Below, piece by piece: positions 7,112 through 17,500 of a stretch of DNA of 63,766 nt. The translations under genes and the position numbers were made by a program. Under the pieces are notes generated by a model. The model ran no database searches and was not told where the DNA came from. It saw only the letters and a program-made list of their open reading frames with translations. Numbering within the stretch: the first letter of the stretch is position 1; each line of letters begins with the position of its first letter. Where the stretch lies: the NCBI GenBank assembly GCA_964651475.1, contig CAZYXV010000022.1, positions 1 to 63,766 on the forward strand, written 5' to 3'. The DNA comes from JBGSMF01 sp964651475. Its GTDB lineage: Bacteria; Chloroflexota; Anaerolineae; Fen-1058.

Positions 7112-8653
7112 CTAGACCGGCATCAGGCCGTGCTTCTTGGTAGGATTTTGTTGGACTTTGGTCCGCAGCACCTCCAAAGCGCGGATCAGGCGCGGGCGCG
7201 TTTCTCTCGGCTCAATCACTTCGTCAATCTGGCCCATGTCCGCCGCCGTATAGGGATTGAAAAACTTGTCTCGGTACTCGCGCACAAATTCCCCTTCCAG
7301 CGCGGCGGGGTCCTGCGCCTTGGTCAACTCGCGGCGGCGCAAGATGCGCACGGCGCCATCCGCCCCCATCACGGCAATCTGCGCCGTGGGCCAGGCAAAG
7401 GCCAGGTCGCTGCGCATCTGTTTGGAACTCATCGCCAGGTAAGCGCCGCCAATCGCCTTGCGCGTGACAATAGAGATCTTGGGCACCGTCGCTTCGCAAA
7501 AAGCGTAAATCACCTTTGCGCCGTGGCGAATGATGCCATAGTGCTCCTGGTCCACCCCCGGCAGGTATCCCGGTGTATCCACAAAAGTGACGATGGGAAT
7601 ATTGTAAGCGTCGCAAATGCGCACAAACCTGGAAATCTTGTCACTGGAATCAATATCCAGCACGCCGGCCAGGTAAGCCGGCTGATTCGCCACGACGCCC
7701 ACCGAGTAACCGTCCAGGCGCGCAAACCCCACGATGGCGTTGCGCGCGTAATACGGATGCACCTCCAAAAAGCTATCGCGGTCAAACACGGCTTCAACCA
7801 CCTGGTGCATGTCGTAGGGTTCATCTTCGTTCGGCGGGACGATGGTATTCAACATCTCTTCCATGCGGTCGGGCAAATCGTAGGGGGCCACTTGCGGCGG
7901 GTCTTCGGCGTTGTTCTGGGGAAGATAGCTCAACAGCAATTTAATCAGTCCCAGCGCCTTGTGCTCGTTTTCGGCCACGAACTGCGCCACGCCGCTCTTG
8001 CTGTTGTGAATGAGCGTGCCACCCAAATCGCGCAAGTTGACGTCTTCGCCCGTCACGGCCTTGATGACTTCGGGGCCGGTAATGAACATAAAGCTGGTCT
8101 GGCGGGTCATGATGATAAAATCAGTGAGCGCCGGAGAATACACCGCGCCGCCAGCGCACGGTCCCAGGATCACTGAAATCTGCGGGATCACGCCCGAGGC
8201 CATCACGTTGCGAGTGAACACCTCGCCATACGCTGCCAGACTGCGCACGCCCTCCTGGATGCGCGCGCCGCCTGAATCGTTGAGGCCGATGAGGGGGATG
8301 CCGCTTTCCAAGGCAAGGTCCTGAATGCGGCAGATTTTGTTGGATTGCACTTCGGAAAACGAGCCGCCCAACACGGTGAAATCTTGGGCAAACACAGCCA
8401 CACGCCGGCCGTTGATTTTGCCAAAGCCAGTGACGACGCCATCGCCCGGATAGCGCTGCCCGGCCATTCCAAAATCAGCCACGTTATGTTTGGCCAGGGC
8501 GCCAACCTCTTGAAACGAGCCTTCGTCCAGCAATAAAGCCAATCGCTCGCGGGCGCTCAGTTTTCCGCGAGCGTGCTGTTGCTCGATGCGTTCGGGGCCG
8601 CCGCCCTGAAGCGCCTCTTCCCGCATCTCTCGCAATTTAGCCAAATAATCCAT
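7112..8653 (-). CDS. mmdA: Acyl-CoA carboxyltransferase, methylmalonyl-CoA decarboxylase alpha subunit
   Basis: A 513-residue carboxyltransferase of the propionyl-CoA/methylmalonyl-CoA type with two crotonase-like halves. Visible signatures include GVVTGFGKINGRRVAVF, LNDSGGARIQEGV, GPCAGGAVYSPALTDF and the C-terminal VDTPGYLPGVDQE and RKAIGGAYLAM. It moves the carboxyl group between methylmalonyl-CoA (or propionyl-CoA) and biotin on MmdC. With MmdB and MmdD in the same operon the likely net reaction is methylmalonyl-CoA to propionyl-CoA plus CO2 with Na+ export, though closely related enzymes use other acyl-CoAs. ATG at 8653 is preceded by GGGAG; the open frame extends 37 codons upstream but without family similarity. 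First gene of the operon, with a good promoter at 8729-8757. Confidence 0.92.
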   Translation of the reverse strand: MDYLAKLREMREEALQGGGPERIEQQHARGKLSARERLALLLDEGSFQEVGALAKHNVADFGMAGQRYPGDGVVTGFGKINGRRVAVFAQDFTVLGGSFSEVQSNKICRIQDLALESGIPLIGLNDSGGARIQEGVRSLAAYGEVFTRNVMASGVIPQISVILGPCAGGAVYSPALTDFIIMTRQTSFMFITGPEVIKAVTGEDVNLRDLGGTLIHNSKSGVAQFVAENEHKALGLIKLLLSYLPQNNAEDPPQVAPYDLPDRMEEMLNTIVPPNEDEPYDMHQVVEAVFDRDSFLEVHPYYARNAIVGFARLDGYSVGVVANQPAYLAGVLDIDSSDKISRFVRICDAYNIPIVTFVDTPGYLPGVDQEHYGIIRHGAKVIYAFCEATVPKISIVTRKAIGGAYLAMSSKQMRSDLAFAWPTAQIAVMGADGAVRILRRRELTKAQDPAALEGEFVREYRDKFFNPYTAADMGQIDEVIEPRETRPRLIRALEVLRTKVQQNPTKKHGLMPV

Positions 8654-8728
8654 TGAACTACTCCCATTACCATACAAGCTGATGCACACCACCAGCGAGT
8701 GCGGCCGCTCAAGCACGCACGGGCAATA

Positions 8729-8757
8729 ATAATACCACAAGATGTATCGAACGCCAA
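8729..8757 (-). promoter_or_regulatory. Sigma-70-type promoter of the mmd operon
   Basis: On the minus strand, TTGGCG (8752-8757), a 17-base spacer and TATTAT (8729-8734) lie about 75 bases upstream of the mmdA ATG. Confidence 0.6.
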
Positions 8758-8768
8758 AACACAAGCTG

Positions 8769-8796
8769 TTACTTAATTTCTATTATAAGGTATAAT
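8769..8796 (+). promoter_or_regulatory. Possible promoter of the anchored Ig-like protein gene
   Basis: A perfect TATAAT (8791-8796) has a weak TTACTT (8769-8774) 16 bases upstream. It is divergent from the mmd promoter and lies about 38 bases before the ATG at 8835. Confidence 0.4.
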
Positions 8797-8834
8797 TGGA
8801 AGATATGCTTGGAAACCAAATCATTGGAGAAAGA

Positions 8835-9641
8835 ATGAAAACGTCCCGCCCCCCACTGGGCAACCTGGTATCGCTCGTGTTTACTTGCATGGCAGCGGCG
8901 CTGCTGGCTTGGCCGGTCATCGCGCCGGCCCGCGCGATGGCCGCGCCGGCCGCCCAAGAAGGGCAAGCCGTCATCACGTCGCCGCAGTCCAGCACCTCCA
9001 TCGTGGGCACCATTCAAGTGACCGGCTCGGCCGCCCACCCGCAATTCGTGCGTTACGAGTTGGCCTGGGCGCCCGAACCGATTACGGGCGACGACTGGGC
9101 AGTGTTCGTCTCTATCGAGACGCCGATTGAAAACGGCGTGTTGGGCACATGGAACACAGCCCAGACACCCGATGGTCTTTACGCTCTGCGGCTGCGTGTG
9201 GTAAGGCAAGACGGAAATTACAGCGAGGCGTTTGTGCGCGAGCTGAACGTGGCGAATAACCGGCCGGTGGAAACCCCCACCTCCCCTATCGGGCCGACTA
9301 TTCCGCCCGAACCCACCGCCGAGGCGGTAACAGTCACCCCTGAAACAATTGTCCAGCCGCCCACCTCCACACCGCAGCCGCCAACACCTACACCAGCGTC
9401 GAGCAACGAAAGCACGACCGACACGATCAGCCGGCTCAACCCGACGTCATTTAACATCAACCTGGGCGCGCTGGGCCAGGCTTTTTGCACTGGCGTGACG
9501 TATACTTTTGGCCTCTTTTTCGTGTGGGGCGCCGTATTGGGCATCAGAGGCATTGCCCGCTGGGCAATACGTCGCATTCAAAAGCCACTCGCCGGTCAAG
9601 CGCCTGGCGCGGAAAGCGGCCCAACCGAACCCGGCCCATAA
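8835..9641 (+). CDS. Secreted, C-terminally anchored protein with Ig-like domain
   Basis: ATG at 8835 has GGAG 5 bases upstream; a TTG at 8796 in the same frame would sit on the putative -10 box. The 268-residue product has a signal peptide (hydrophobic LVSLVFTCMAAALLAW, cleavage likely near ARAMA). A beta-rich domain of about 100 residues follows (ITSPQSSTSIVGTIQVTGSA, YELAWAPEP, DGLYALRLRVV), resembling bacterial Ig or fibronectin modules on surface proteins. Next come a Thr/Pro-rich linker and one transmembrane helix near the C-terminus (FGLFFVWGAVLGI) with a basic cytoplasmic end. No enzymatic motif is seen; a surface structural or sensing role is only a guess. Confidence 0.72.
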   Translation: MKTSRPPLGNLVSLVFTCMAAALLAWPVIAPARAMAAPAAQEGQAVITSPQSSTSIVGTIQVTGSAAHPQFVRYELAWAPEPITGDDWAVFVSIETPIENGVLGTWNTAQTPDGLYALRLRVVRQDGNYSEAFVRELNVANNRPVETPTSPIGPTIPPEPTAEAVTVTPETIVQPPTSTPQPPTPTPASSNESTTDTISRLNPTSFNINLGALGQAFCTGVTYTFGLFFVWGAVLGIRGIARWAIRRIQKPLAGQAPGAESGPTEPGP

Positions 9642-9670
9642 GGGAGCGCGTTGACCTGCGCCAAGAACGT

Positions 9671-10300
9671 ATGCAAGCCTTACTGGACCGATTACGCCCT
9701 AGAGTGCAGGCGCCCGCCAGCGGCGCCGTAACATTGCTGGTGGGGTTGGGCAACCCGGGCCGCGAGTACGCCGATACGCGCCACAACATAGGTTTTCAGG
9801 TGATTAGCCAGTTTGCCGAACAGCACGCGCTAACCTTTTCGCGCAAACAAATGGAGGCGATGGTTGCCACTGGCCAGGTTGCCAACGTCCGCCTGGTGTT
9901 GGCCAAGCCGCAGACGTGGATGAACGAAAGCGGCCGGGCAGTGGCCTCGCTGGCTCGCTTTTATAAAGTGGACCCGCAGCGCATCCTGGTTATTTACGAC
10001 GATCTGGACCTGCCCACGGGAGTGATTCGGTTGCGATCTGAAGGAGGCAGCGGCGGGCACAAAGGCATGAAATCCATCATCGGAAGACTGGGGACGCAAG
10101 ACTTGCCGCGCTTGCGCGTGGGTATTGGCCGCCCACCCGGTCGCATGGATCCGGTTGACTATGTGACGCAACCTTTCAGCCGCGATGAGATGATCGTCAT
10201 CGCAGAAGCTCGCCAGCGCGCCGTGGAGGCCATCGAGATTTTCCTCAAAGAAGACATCACAGCGGCCATGAATGTGTTTAACGTATCGGAGAAATTATGA
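9671..10300 (+). CDS. pth: Peptidyl-tRNA hydrolase
   Basis: Pth frees tRNA from peptidyl-tRNAs that drop off ribosomes. The core begins at TLLVGLGNPGREYADTRHN, with Asn28 and catalytic His38. KPQTWMNESGRAV, YDDLDLPTG and GSGGHKGMKSI are the tRNA and peptide-contact motifs. The chosen ATG at 9671 gives 209 residues, with an N-terminal extension of about 18 residues before the core. No clear ribosome site is seen, so translation may depend on the upstream gene, which ends 29 bases before. The stop overlaps the next gene by ATGA. Confidence 0.93.
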   Translation: MQALLDRLRPRVQAPASGAVTLLVGLGNPGREYADTRHNIGFQVISQFAEQHALTFSRKQMEAMVATGQVANVRLVLAKPQTWMNESGRAVASLARFYKVDPQRILVIYDDLDLPTGVIRLRSEGGSGGHKGMKSIIGRLGTQDLPRLRVGIGRPPGRMDPVDYVTQPFSRDEMIVIAEARQRAVEAIEIFLKEDITAAMNVFNVSEKL

Positions 10301-10854
10301 CTGACGAAATAAAAACAGATCCAGTTCTGAGGGACATTGCCGCTGTCTTTCGCTGCCATCCCAGCATGGCCGTCGCCATCGCCGATCGCATCCGCGAGCG
10401 GTTGGGGCGCGCGGTAAGCAATGCCGATATTGTGCGCGTGATGAAAACGATTCCCCCTACCCGCCTATCCGTAGATACCGTGATAGCCAAGCTGGAAAAA
10501 CAACCTCAACGTAAAGGGCGCGCCAAAACCGCGCCCGACGAGCCGCCCCCCGCCAGAGCCGGGCGCGCCAAAAAAGATAAAGTGCCGGCCGAAAAAACCA
10601 CGTTGCAAGAGCAACTGGCCGCGCTGCTTGCCGCCAATTGGAAGCGCGCCGCCTCTGAAAAGCTGACGGCGCCCAATATGAGTGTGAGCGACTTTGTCAA
10701 AGCCGTGCGCAACTATACCGGCCACAAAGACGCGCCGCTGCGCCGCATTCTGAATGCGGCGGCGGCGCTGGACCGTGAACAGGTGCTGCTCACAGCTCAC
10801 GTTGTGGCTGACCGGGTAAACGAACTGGCCTTGCACGGAGACGAAGAAGAATAA
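10297..10854 (+). CDS. Unknown protein between pth and mfd
   Basis: The start overlaps the pth stop in an ATGA arrangement, so the 185-residue product is translationally coupled to Pth. Residues 1-65 are helical and contain a segment that reads like a small winged or HTH-type domain (VLRDIAAVFRCHPSMAVAI, RLGRAVSNADIVRVM). A Lys/Ala/Pro-rich, probably disordered linker runs from 65 to 100, and a second helical domain of about 80 residues ends in acidic EEE. I recognise no family. The linker's positive charge is compatible with nucleic acid binding, but nothing in the sequence establishes this. Confidence 0.65.
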   Translation: MTDEIKTDPVLRDIAAVFRCHPSMAVAIADRIRERLGRAVSNADIVRVMKTIPPTRLSVDTVIAKLEKQPQRKGRAKTAPDEPPPARAGRAKKDKVPAEKTTLQEQLAALLAANWKRAASEKLTAPNMSVSDFVKAVRNYTGHKDAPLRRILNAAAALDREQVLLTAHVVADRVNELALHGDEEE

Positions 10855-10881
10855 CCCGGCAAACGGCCCCAAAAGTGGGGC

Positions 10882-10909
10882 GCGCAAACGTATCTCTTGC
10901 GCCTCTTTT
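10882..10909 (+). terminator. Possible terminator between the pth operon and mfd
   Basis: GCGCAA (10882-10887) pairs with TTGCGC (10897-10902), followed by CTCTTTT. A second hairpin without a T run (GCCCC/GGGGC) lies just before it at 10866-10881. Confidence 0.45.
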
Positions 10910-10924
10910 AACGTGTGACTGCTT

Positions 10925-13900
10925 ATGAACCTGTCTGGCCTGTTGCCGCTGCTAAGCGGCGCGCCTCTTTACCAGGAATGGCGCGACGAACTGAAAAGCA
11001 GCATAGCCAAGAGCGCGCTGCCTGTCTTGCGGGCCGCGCGCCCTTATGTGCTGGCGACGCTGGCGCTCGACACTGGCCAGCCCATCATCATCATCACCGG
11101 GCGGCCCGACCGTGCGGCAACGCTATTTGAGACACTGAGCGCTTACCTGAGCGATCTATCGAGCCGGGTGCGCGTGATGCGCTTTGCAGAACCCCCTGCG
11201 CTGTTTTACGAGCGCGCCACGTGGCCCCGCGAGGTCATCGGCGAGCGGCTCTCGGTCCTGGCAACGCTCGCTGCCCCGCCCGCCCATCAGACCATTCCCC
11301 TCATTGTCGCCTCCGTCCGCGCCTGCATGCAGCTCACTTGCCCGCCGCGGTCGTTCCGCGCTGGCGCGCGCGCGATTAAACGCCGCCAGTTGATCAATCT
11401 ATCCACCACACTGCTGCATTGGATCAATATTGGCTACGAGCGCGCCAATGTGGTGGAAGCGCCAGGGCAGTTTTCCAATCGGGGCGGTATCATAGACATC
11501 TTTCCACCCGCTTCGCCGCATCCCGTGCGCATCGAATTGTTTGGCGAGGAAATCGAATCACTGCGCCACTTTGACCCCGCCACGCAACGCTCGCGCGAAG
11601 CCATCGAATCCATCACCGTCACGCCCGCCAGCGAAGCCATCGCCCGTTTAGGACCGCAAGCCGCCGCTCGCCTGCGCCAGTGGGACACCAGCCAATTGCC
11701 CTTGCCGGAAGACGCGGCAGCGGCTTTGGCGCAAGACGTGGCGGCGCTTGCGTCCGGCGAACCTTTTCCCGGCATTGAATTTTATTTGCCCTATTTTTAC
11801 GACGAGCCGGCCTGCCTGCTCGATCACTTGCCGGACGGCGAGCCACGTGGATTGATCGTACTCGACGAACCCGGCGAAATTCAGGACGCCTGGCGCGAAC
11901 TCGAAGAACAGGCGCTTGACCAGCGCGAAAAGGCCATCCAAGAGCATGCCTTGCCGCCCGATTATCCCCTGCCTTATCTCACGTGGGACGATTGGCGCGA
12001 GATCATTGGCAGACATACCACGCTTTCGTTGGGCGAGCAAGAAGCATTTGAAACCGAAGCGCAGCCGCTTGGAGACGCCTTTATCCCCGGCCCGCGCTTT
12101 GGTGGACAAATCAAGCCTTTGCTCGATCACATTGCTCAATGCCGGGCCGCTGGCGAAACGCTCTTGCTCGTCAGCCGGCAAGCCGAACGGCTGGCCGAGT
12201 TGTGGGGCGAACGCGATCACTACCGGCGGCCTGTCACCGAACTGGAAGAGCCGCCGCGCGGCCTCGTGTTTGTGCAAGGCGCGCTGGTCGACGGTTTTAC
12301 GTTTAAAACGCCGAACGCCACCCTGCACCTTCTCACCGACGGTGAAATATTTGGATGGGTGCGACCCGTCCCGCGCCGCCGCGCTCGCCCGCGGGCGATT
12401 ACGCCCGAAAGCTATTTCACCGATATGCAACCGGGCGATTACGTCGTGCACATAGAACACGGCGTGGGAGTCTTTCAGGGCCTGATCACGCTTAAAATGG
12501 ATGGGGTCGAGCGCGAGTATTTGCAGGTGACGTATGCCGCCGGCGACAAGCTGTACGTGCCGATTCACCAGGCCGACCGGCTATCGAGATACATCGGCGC
12601 CGACGACCGCCCGCCCACCATTCATCGCCTGGGCACCGCCGAGTGGAGCCAGGTCAAACACCGCGCCCAGGCCGCTGCCATGGAAGTGGCCAAAGAGTTG
12701 CTCGAACTGTACGCCGCGCGCGAAACGACTCCCGGCCACGCTTTTTCTGCCGACACGCTCTGGCAGCAAGAACTGGAAGCCGCCTTCCCCTACATCGAGA
12801 CCGAGGACCAGTTGCGCGCCATCCGCGAAGTCAAAATAGACATGGAAAAAGCGCGTCCGATGGACCGGCTGATTTGCGGCGACGTGGGCTATGGCAAAAC
12901 CGAGGTAGCGCTTCGCGCCGCGTTCAAGGCTGTCCAAGATGGCAAACAAGTGGCTGTGCTGGTGCCCACCACCATCCTGGCCCAACAACACTATAATACG
13001 TTTAGCGCCCGGCTGGCGGCCTATCCCGTCAACGTCGAAATGCTCAGCCGCTTTCGCTCGCGCGCCGAGCAAAAATTGATTCTGGAAGGGCTGGAGGACG
13101 GCCAGGTAGACATTGTCATCGGCACGCATCGCCTGATCCAAAAAGACGTCAAGTTCAAAGACATGGGCTTGTTGATCATTGACGAGGAGCAGCGCTTTGG
13201 CGTGACGCACAAAGAGCGCCTCAAGCAACTGCGCACCGAGGTGGACGTGTTGACACTGACCGCCACACCCATCCCGCGCACGCTCTATATGAGCATGGTG
13301 GGCGCGCGCGACATCAGCACCATAGATACGCCGCCTGAAGAGCGCCTGCCGGTGTATACCTACGTGGGGCCGTACGAAGACAACCTGGTGCGCACCGCCA
13401 TCTTGCGCGAACTTGACCGGGGAGGCCAGGTGTATTTCGTCCACAACCGTATCCAGGGCATCGAACAGGTCAAGCGCCGGTTGCAAGCCACCGTGCCTGA
13501 AGCCAGCGTCGCGGTGGGGCACGGCCAAATGGCCGAAGACAAGCTGGAACAGGTAATGGTCGAGTTCGTCTCCGGCAAAAAAGACGTGCTGCTGTCAACC
13601 TCCATCATCGAGAGCGGGTTGGATATCCCCAACGCCAATACGCTGATCGTCAATCGCGCCGATTGGTTCGGGCTGGCGCAGCTATACCAACTGCGCGGGC
13701 GCGTGGGGCGCAGCGCGCAGCGCGCTTACGCCTACTTTTTATACGACCGCGCCTCGACGCTGACGGAAGAAGCGCGCCAACGCCTCGAAACCATCCGCGA
13801 GGCCAGCGAGCTGGGCGCGGGTTTTTCGATTGCCATGCGCGACCTGGAAATCCGCGGCGCAGGCGATTTGCTGGGCACGCGGCAACACGGCCACATCGCC

Positions 13901-14419
13901 GCCGTCGGCTTTGATTTGTACACGCGCCTGCTGGCGCGCGCCGTCCAGGAATTGCACGCCACCCGCCGCGGCGAAGCGCCCCCTCCCCCACCCCTCACCA
14001 ACGTGGTCATTGACTTGCCGCTGGCGGCCTACCTGCCAGCGGATTACGTCGCCGACGAGACGCTGCGCCTGCAATTGTACCGGCGGATGGCGAACCTCGC
14101 CTCGCTCAAAAGCGTCGCCGAAATCGAACAAGAGCTTGTGGACCGCTTTGGCGCCCTGCCCGCGCCCACGTCTGATTTAATCTTTCAATTGCGCCTCAAG
14201 GTGCTGGCCCAACAGGCCAACATCGAGACGATTAACCTGGAAGGCGAGCAAATCGTCCTCAAGGCTGACTGGCTAGAGACAGCCAACCGCATCAGCCTGC
14301 AACAACGCCTGGAGGAGCGCGCCTACGTTTCGCGCAGGCAAATCAACATCCCCCTTCGCAACGGGCGTGAGTGGCGCACGCTGCTGGCAACGGTGTTGAG
14401 CACGTTAGCCGCAGTGTGA
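10925..14419 (+). CDS. mfd: Transcription-repair coupling factor Mfd
   Basis: Mfd pushes stalled RNA polymerase off DNA lesions and recruits UvrA. The 1164-residue protein has the full layout: an N-terminal UvrB-like region (about 1-400, including ANVVEAPGQFSNRGGIIDIF), an RNA polymerase interaction module (about 490-560, GDYVVHIEHGVGVF), and a RecG-like translocase with Walker A GDVGYGKT (652-659), the DEEQ Walker B box (753-756) and motif VI in QLRGRVGRS. A C-terminal TRCF domain ends the protein. No strong ribosome site precedes the ATG at 10925. Length and all motifs are normal for the family. Confidence 0.97.
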   Translation: MNLSGLLPLLSGAPLYQEWRDELKSSIAKSALPVLRAARPYVLATLALDTGQPIIIITGRPDRAATLFETLSAYLSDLSSRVRVMRFAEPPALFYERATWPREVIGERLSVLATLAAPPAHQTIPLIVASVRACMQLTCPPRSFRAGARAIKRRQLINLSTTLLHWINIGYERANVVEAPGQFSNRGGIIDIFPPASPHPVRIELFGEEIESLRHFDPATQRSREAIESITVTPASEAIARLGPQAAARLRQWDTSQLPLPEDAAAALAQDVAALASGEPFPGIEFYLPYFYDEPACLLDHLPDGEPRGLIVLDEPGEIQDAWRELEEQALDQREKAIQEHALPPDYPLPYLTWDDWREIIGRHTTLSLGEQEAFETEAQPLGDAFIPGPRFGGQIKPLLDHIAQCRAAGETLLLVSRQAERLAELWGERDHYRRPVTELEEPPRGLVFVQGALVDGFTFKTPNATLHLLTDGEIFGWVRPVPRRRARPRAITPESYFTDMQPGDYVVHIEHGVGVFQGLITLKMDGVEREYLQVTYAAGDKLYVPIHQADRLSRYIGADDRPPTIHRLGTAEWSQVKHRAQAAAMEVAKELLELYAARETTPGHAFSADTLWQQELEAAFPYIETEDQLRAIREVKIDMEKARPMDRLICGDVGYGKTEVALRAAFKAVQDGKQVAVLVPTTILAQQHYNTFSARLAAYPVNVEMLSRFRSRAEQKLILEGLEDGQVDIVIGTHRLIQKDVKFKDMGLLIIDEEQRFGVTHKERLKQLRTEVDVLTLTATPIPRTLYMSMVGARDISTIDTPPEERLPVYTYVGPYEDNLVRTAILRELDRGGQVYFVHNRIQGIEQVKRRLQATVPEASVAVGHGQMAEDKLEQVMVEFVSGKKDVLLSTSIIESGLDIPNANTLIVNRADWFGLAQLYQLRGRVGRSAQRAYAYFLYDRASTLTEEARQRLETIREASELGAGFSIAMRDLEIRGAGDLLGTRQHGHIAAVGFDLYTRLLARAVQELHATRRGEAPPPPPLTNVVIDLPLAAYLPADYVADETLRLQLYRRMANLASLKSVAEIEQELVDRFGALPAPTSDLIFQLRLKVLAQQANIETINLEGEQIVLKADWLETANRISLQQRLEERAYVSRRQINIPLRNGREWRTLLATVLSTLAAV

Positions 14420-14452
14420 TGTATGGCCGCCGTCACGCCAGCGAAATCACGC

Positions 14453-14481
14453 TTGACACACTGATACGCCTATCATACAAT
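14453..14481 (+). promoter_or_regulatory. Sigma-70-type promoter of the transporter-HEAT-cNMP operon
   Basis: Consensus TTGACA (14453-14458), a 17-base spacer and TACAAT (14476-14481) lie 84 bases before the ATG at 14565. Confidence 0.75.
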
Positions 14482-14564
14482 AATGGAAAATTCACTTCCC
14501 CCCAACAAGCTATGCCATTACATCAAGATAGGCCCCCTATAGAACGCATACAGGTCGCCGGGCT

Positions 14565-17500
14565 ATGAGATATTTCCTGGGCAAACTTTTCAATATTCAA
14601 TCCAGCGAATGGCCGCGCTTTTTGCTCCTGTATCTGATGCTGTTCGTGCCGCTCACCGGCGTCACGTGGGGAGAAGCCATCGTCGAAGCGGCGTTTCTGC
14701 GCCAGGTGGGAGTGCAGTTTCTCCCGCTGGCGATTATGGGCAGCGCGCTCGGCTCAATCGTTGCCATGACGATTTATGCCGCCTTTGCTGACCGCGTGGC
14801 GAACGACAAATTGCTGATCGTCATCATGTGCATCAGCATAGTCGGGATGGCCGCCGGCCTGATCTTTTTGGAGTGGGGACTGGTCGCTATCACTTACCCG
14901 ATGCTTTACCTGATCGCCAACATAGCTTTTCGGGATATTCTCAACGTCCATTGGCCGACTTTTGTCAACGACTTTTACGACACGCGCGCCGCCAAACGCA
15001 TCGTCCCAGTCCTGAGTTCGGGCATCCGCGTGGCGGGCATTTTTGCCGGCCTGACCATGCCCATCTTGAATCGCTGGCTCACTCCGGGCAGCATCATTCT
15101 CCTGTGGATCGGCTCACTGGCCGTCATGGTGTTGCTCGTCTGGCTTGCGCCGCGCCTCTTGGGCGACGCACGGCCGTCAACCACGAACCAGCCGCGCGCG
15201 TCTTTTGACCTTCCGAGCGCCACCAGCAATATCCAAGAAGGTTATCGCTACGTTTTTCAATCCTCCTTCTTGCGCTGGCTGGCCCTGTCCACACTATTGG
15301 TCATGGTGCTGTTGGCCTTTGTCAATTATCAAACCGGCAAGGTGATGCTGGCTGAACTGGAAAGTATCGAGGCCATTTCCAACTTTACGGGATTGTTGAA
15401 TGGCGTCTCTAACCTGATCGCTTTGCCCTTTCAGTTGTTCGTGCTCAGCCGGATTGCAGAGTGGGCGGGGCTGGGAAACGCCAACCTGATTTTCCCTCTA
15501 ACAACGCTGGCAACGTGCGGAGGCTTGCTCGCCACACCAGGGCTTGCATCCGCCGGGCTGGGGCATCTGAATCGCTCCACATTCCGAACCACCATCCGCA
15601 ACCCCATAGATAGCCTGCTCTACAACGCCGTGCCCATGCGCGTCAAGGCTCGCGCGCGCGCTTTTATCGGGGGAGTGGTCACGCCGCTTGGCACGTTCAT
15701 CGGCGGCGCCATCTTGCTTTGGCTCCAAAATCCACGCGCGATTTTCAGCGAACTGGTGCCGGTGATGATTGGCGGCCTGGCCATCGCTTACATCGGCAGC
15801 GCGTGGATGGTCCGGCGGCAGTATACGCGCGCGTTGGTGACTATGTTGGAGCAAGAAGATTATACCTTCTTGCTCTCGCAACGCGCCTCTGACCTTTCTG
15901 TGACCGATTCCGCCACGCTGGATTGGCTGCGCGGGAAACTGGAACAACCCGACGCCAGCCCGGAACTCGTCATCTTTACGGCCCAACTCATCGGCCAGGT
16001 GGGCGGCGAACAGGCCGTGTCTATCTTGAGCCACACAGCCCGCTCCGCCGCCGACGCGCGTGTGCGTTCGGCAATCCTCGACACCCTGGCGGCGAGTGAC
16101 ACGCGGAGCGACGCTGCCCGCCAACTCTACAGCGACTTGTTAGCCGACCCCGATAGCCGGGTCAGGCAATCGGCTATGGCGGGACTGGAAAGTATAGCCG
16201 AGCCAAAAGACAAACGCTTTATCACACGCATGCTGGAAATGATTCACGACCCCGATGTCACCACGAGCGTTTGGGCGTTATCGGCGCTGGCGCGGTCGGG
16301 CAACTTGTACCAGTTAACGCCAGCCGTCCAGGCGCTAGATCAACTCCTGTCCAGCCAAGAGCCGCAGCGGCGGGCGCTTGGGGTGCGCGTGCTGGGACAA
16401 GCTGGCAGCCATCGCGCTATCCGCCAACTGGCCGGGTTTTTGACCGACCCCGCAGATCAAGTGCGCCTGGAAGCTGTGACGGCCATTGAAACAGCATCGC
16501 TGACCTCGCTGCCTCAGCTCAAAACCGCAGGCAGCCGCATTGATAATCTGGTAACAGAAAAAGTGGTCAGCCTGCTGCACGATCCCATCGAGCGCGTGCG
16601 GCAAATGGCGCTCGTCATTTTAGGGCGCGTCGCCGCCGGCGATCAAGAAACTTGCCAGGCAATGGTGGGCGCTCTGACCGATCCCAGTCCGCAAGTCAGG
16701 GCGACGGCCGTGGATGTGCTGGCGCAAGCCGGCAAATCCATCGTCCCTGTCATCCGCCCCCAGATCGAGTCGCCCAATCCGCAGTTGCGCAAAATGGCCG
16801 CCGTCATCCTGAGCCGCGTCAACCCTCAAGAGTTTGGCGCTCTCGCCGTCGGTCCCAATATCACCGACAATCTTGTTTCCATATATCGCCGCGTCGGCCT
16901 GGTCGAGGCGTTGTCAACTTGCCACGCCACCCGGGGCATGCTTGTTTTGCAAAGCGCGCTCCGCGAGCAGAACCAGCAACTTGTCTCCGAGGTCTTTTAC
17001 TTGCTCACAGCTATGCACGATCCGGCCGCCGTCAACATCATCCGCGACTCGCTGAACAGCCCGGTCGCGCGCGTGCGCGCCAATGCCCTCGAAGCGTTAG
17101 AGTCGCTGACCACGCCCCAGTTGGCCGGCCTCATTGCGCCTTTGCTCGAACCTGGACTGCCGCCGGGCAAACTGCTATCGCTTGGCAAGGCGGCGTGGGC
17201 TATCGAGCAAGACGGCGCGGCCCAGGCTATTCACGAGCTGGCACATTCCACCGACCCGTGGCTGCGCGCCATCACGTTCTACGCCCTGGGCGAGATGGGC
17301 GCGTCCATGCCCAAACACGCGCCAGTCCCCGCTGGTCAGATTGAGGACAAGCAAGAAGGGCGCAGGGCAAGGCGCACGCGCGCCGATTTGTTCGACGCAC
17401 TGGGAGAGACGCAAAAACCAGGCGACGAAAAAACAAACAAGCAGCCCACCCCGCCGCCCGAATCAACCCAGGGTGTGCTCGCGCTGGCGGACATTGAGGC

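Noticed and set aside
8654..8764. Longer mmdA with 37 extra N-terminal residues
   Set aside because: The extension is Cys/Tyr-rich, unlike the family, and would cover the promoter; the ATG at 8653 has a ribosome site.
10866..10881. GCCCC/GGGGC hairpin as a terminator
   Set aside because: No T run follows it; the next hairpin at 10882-10909 is the better candidate.
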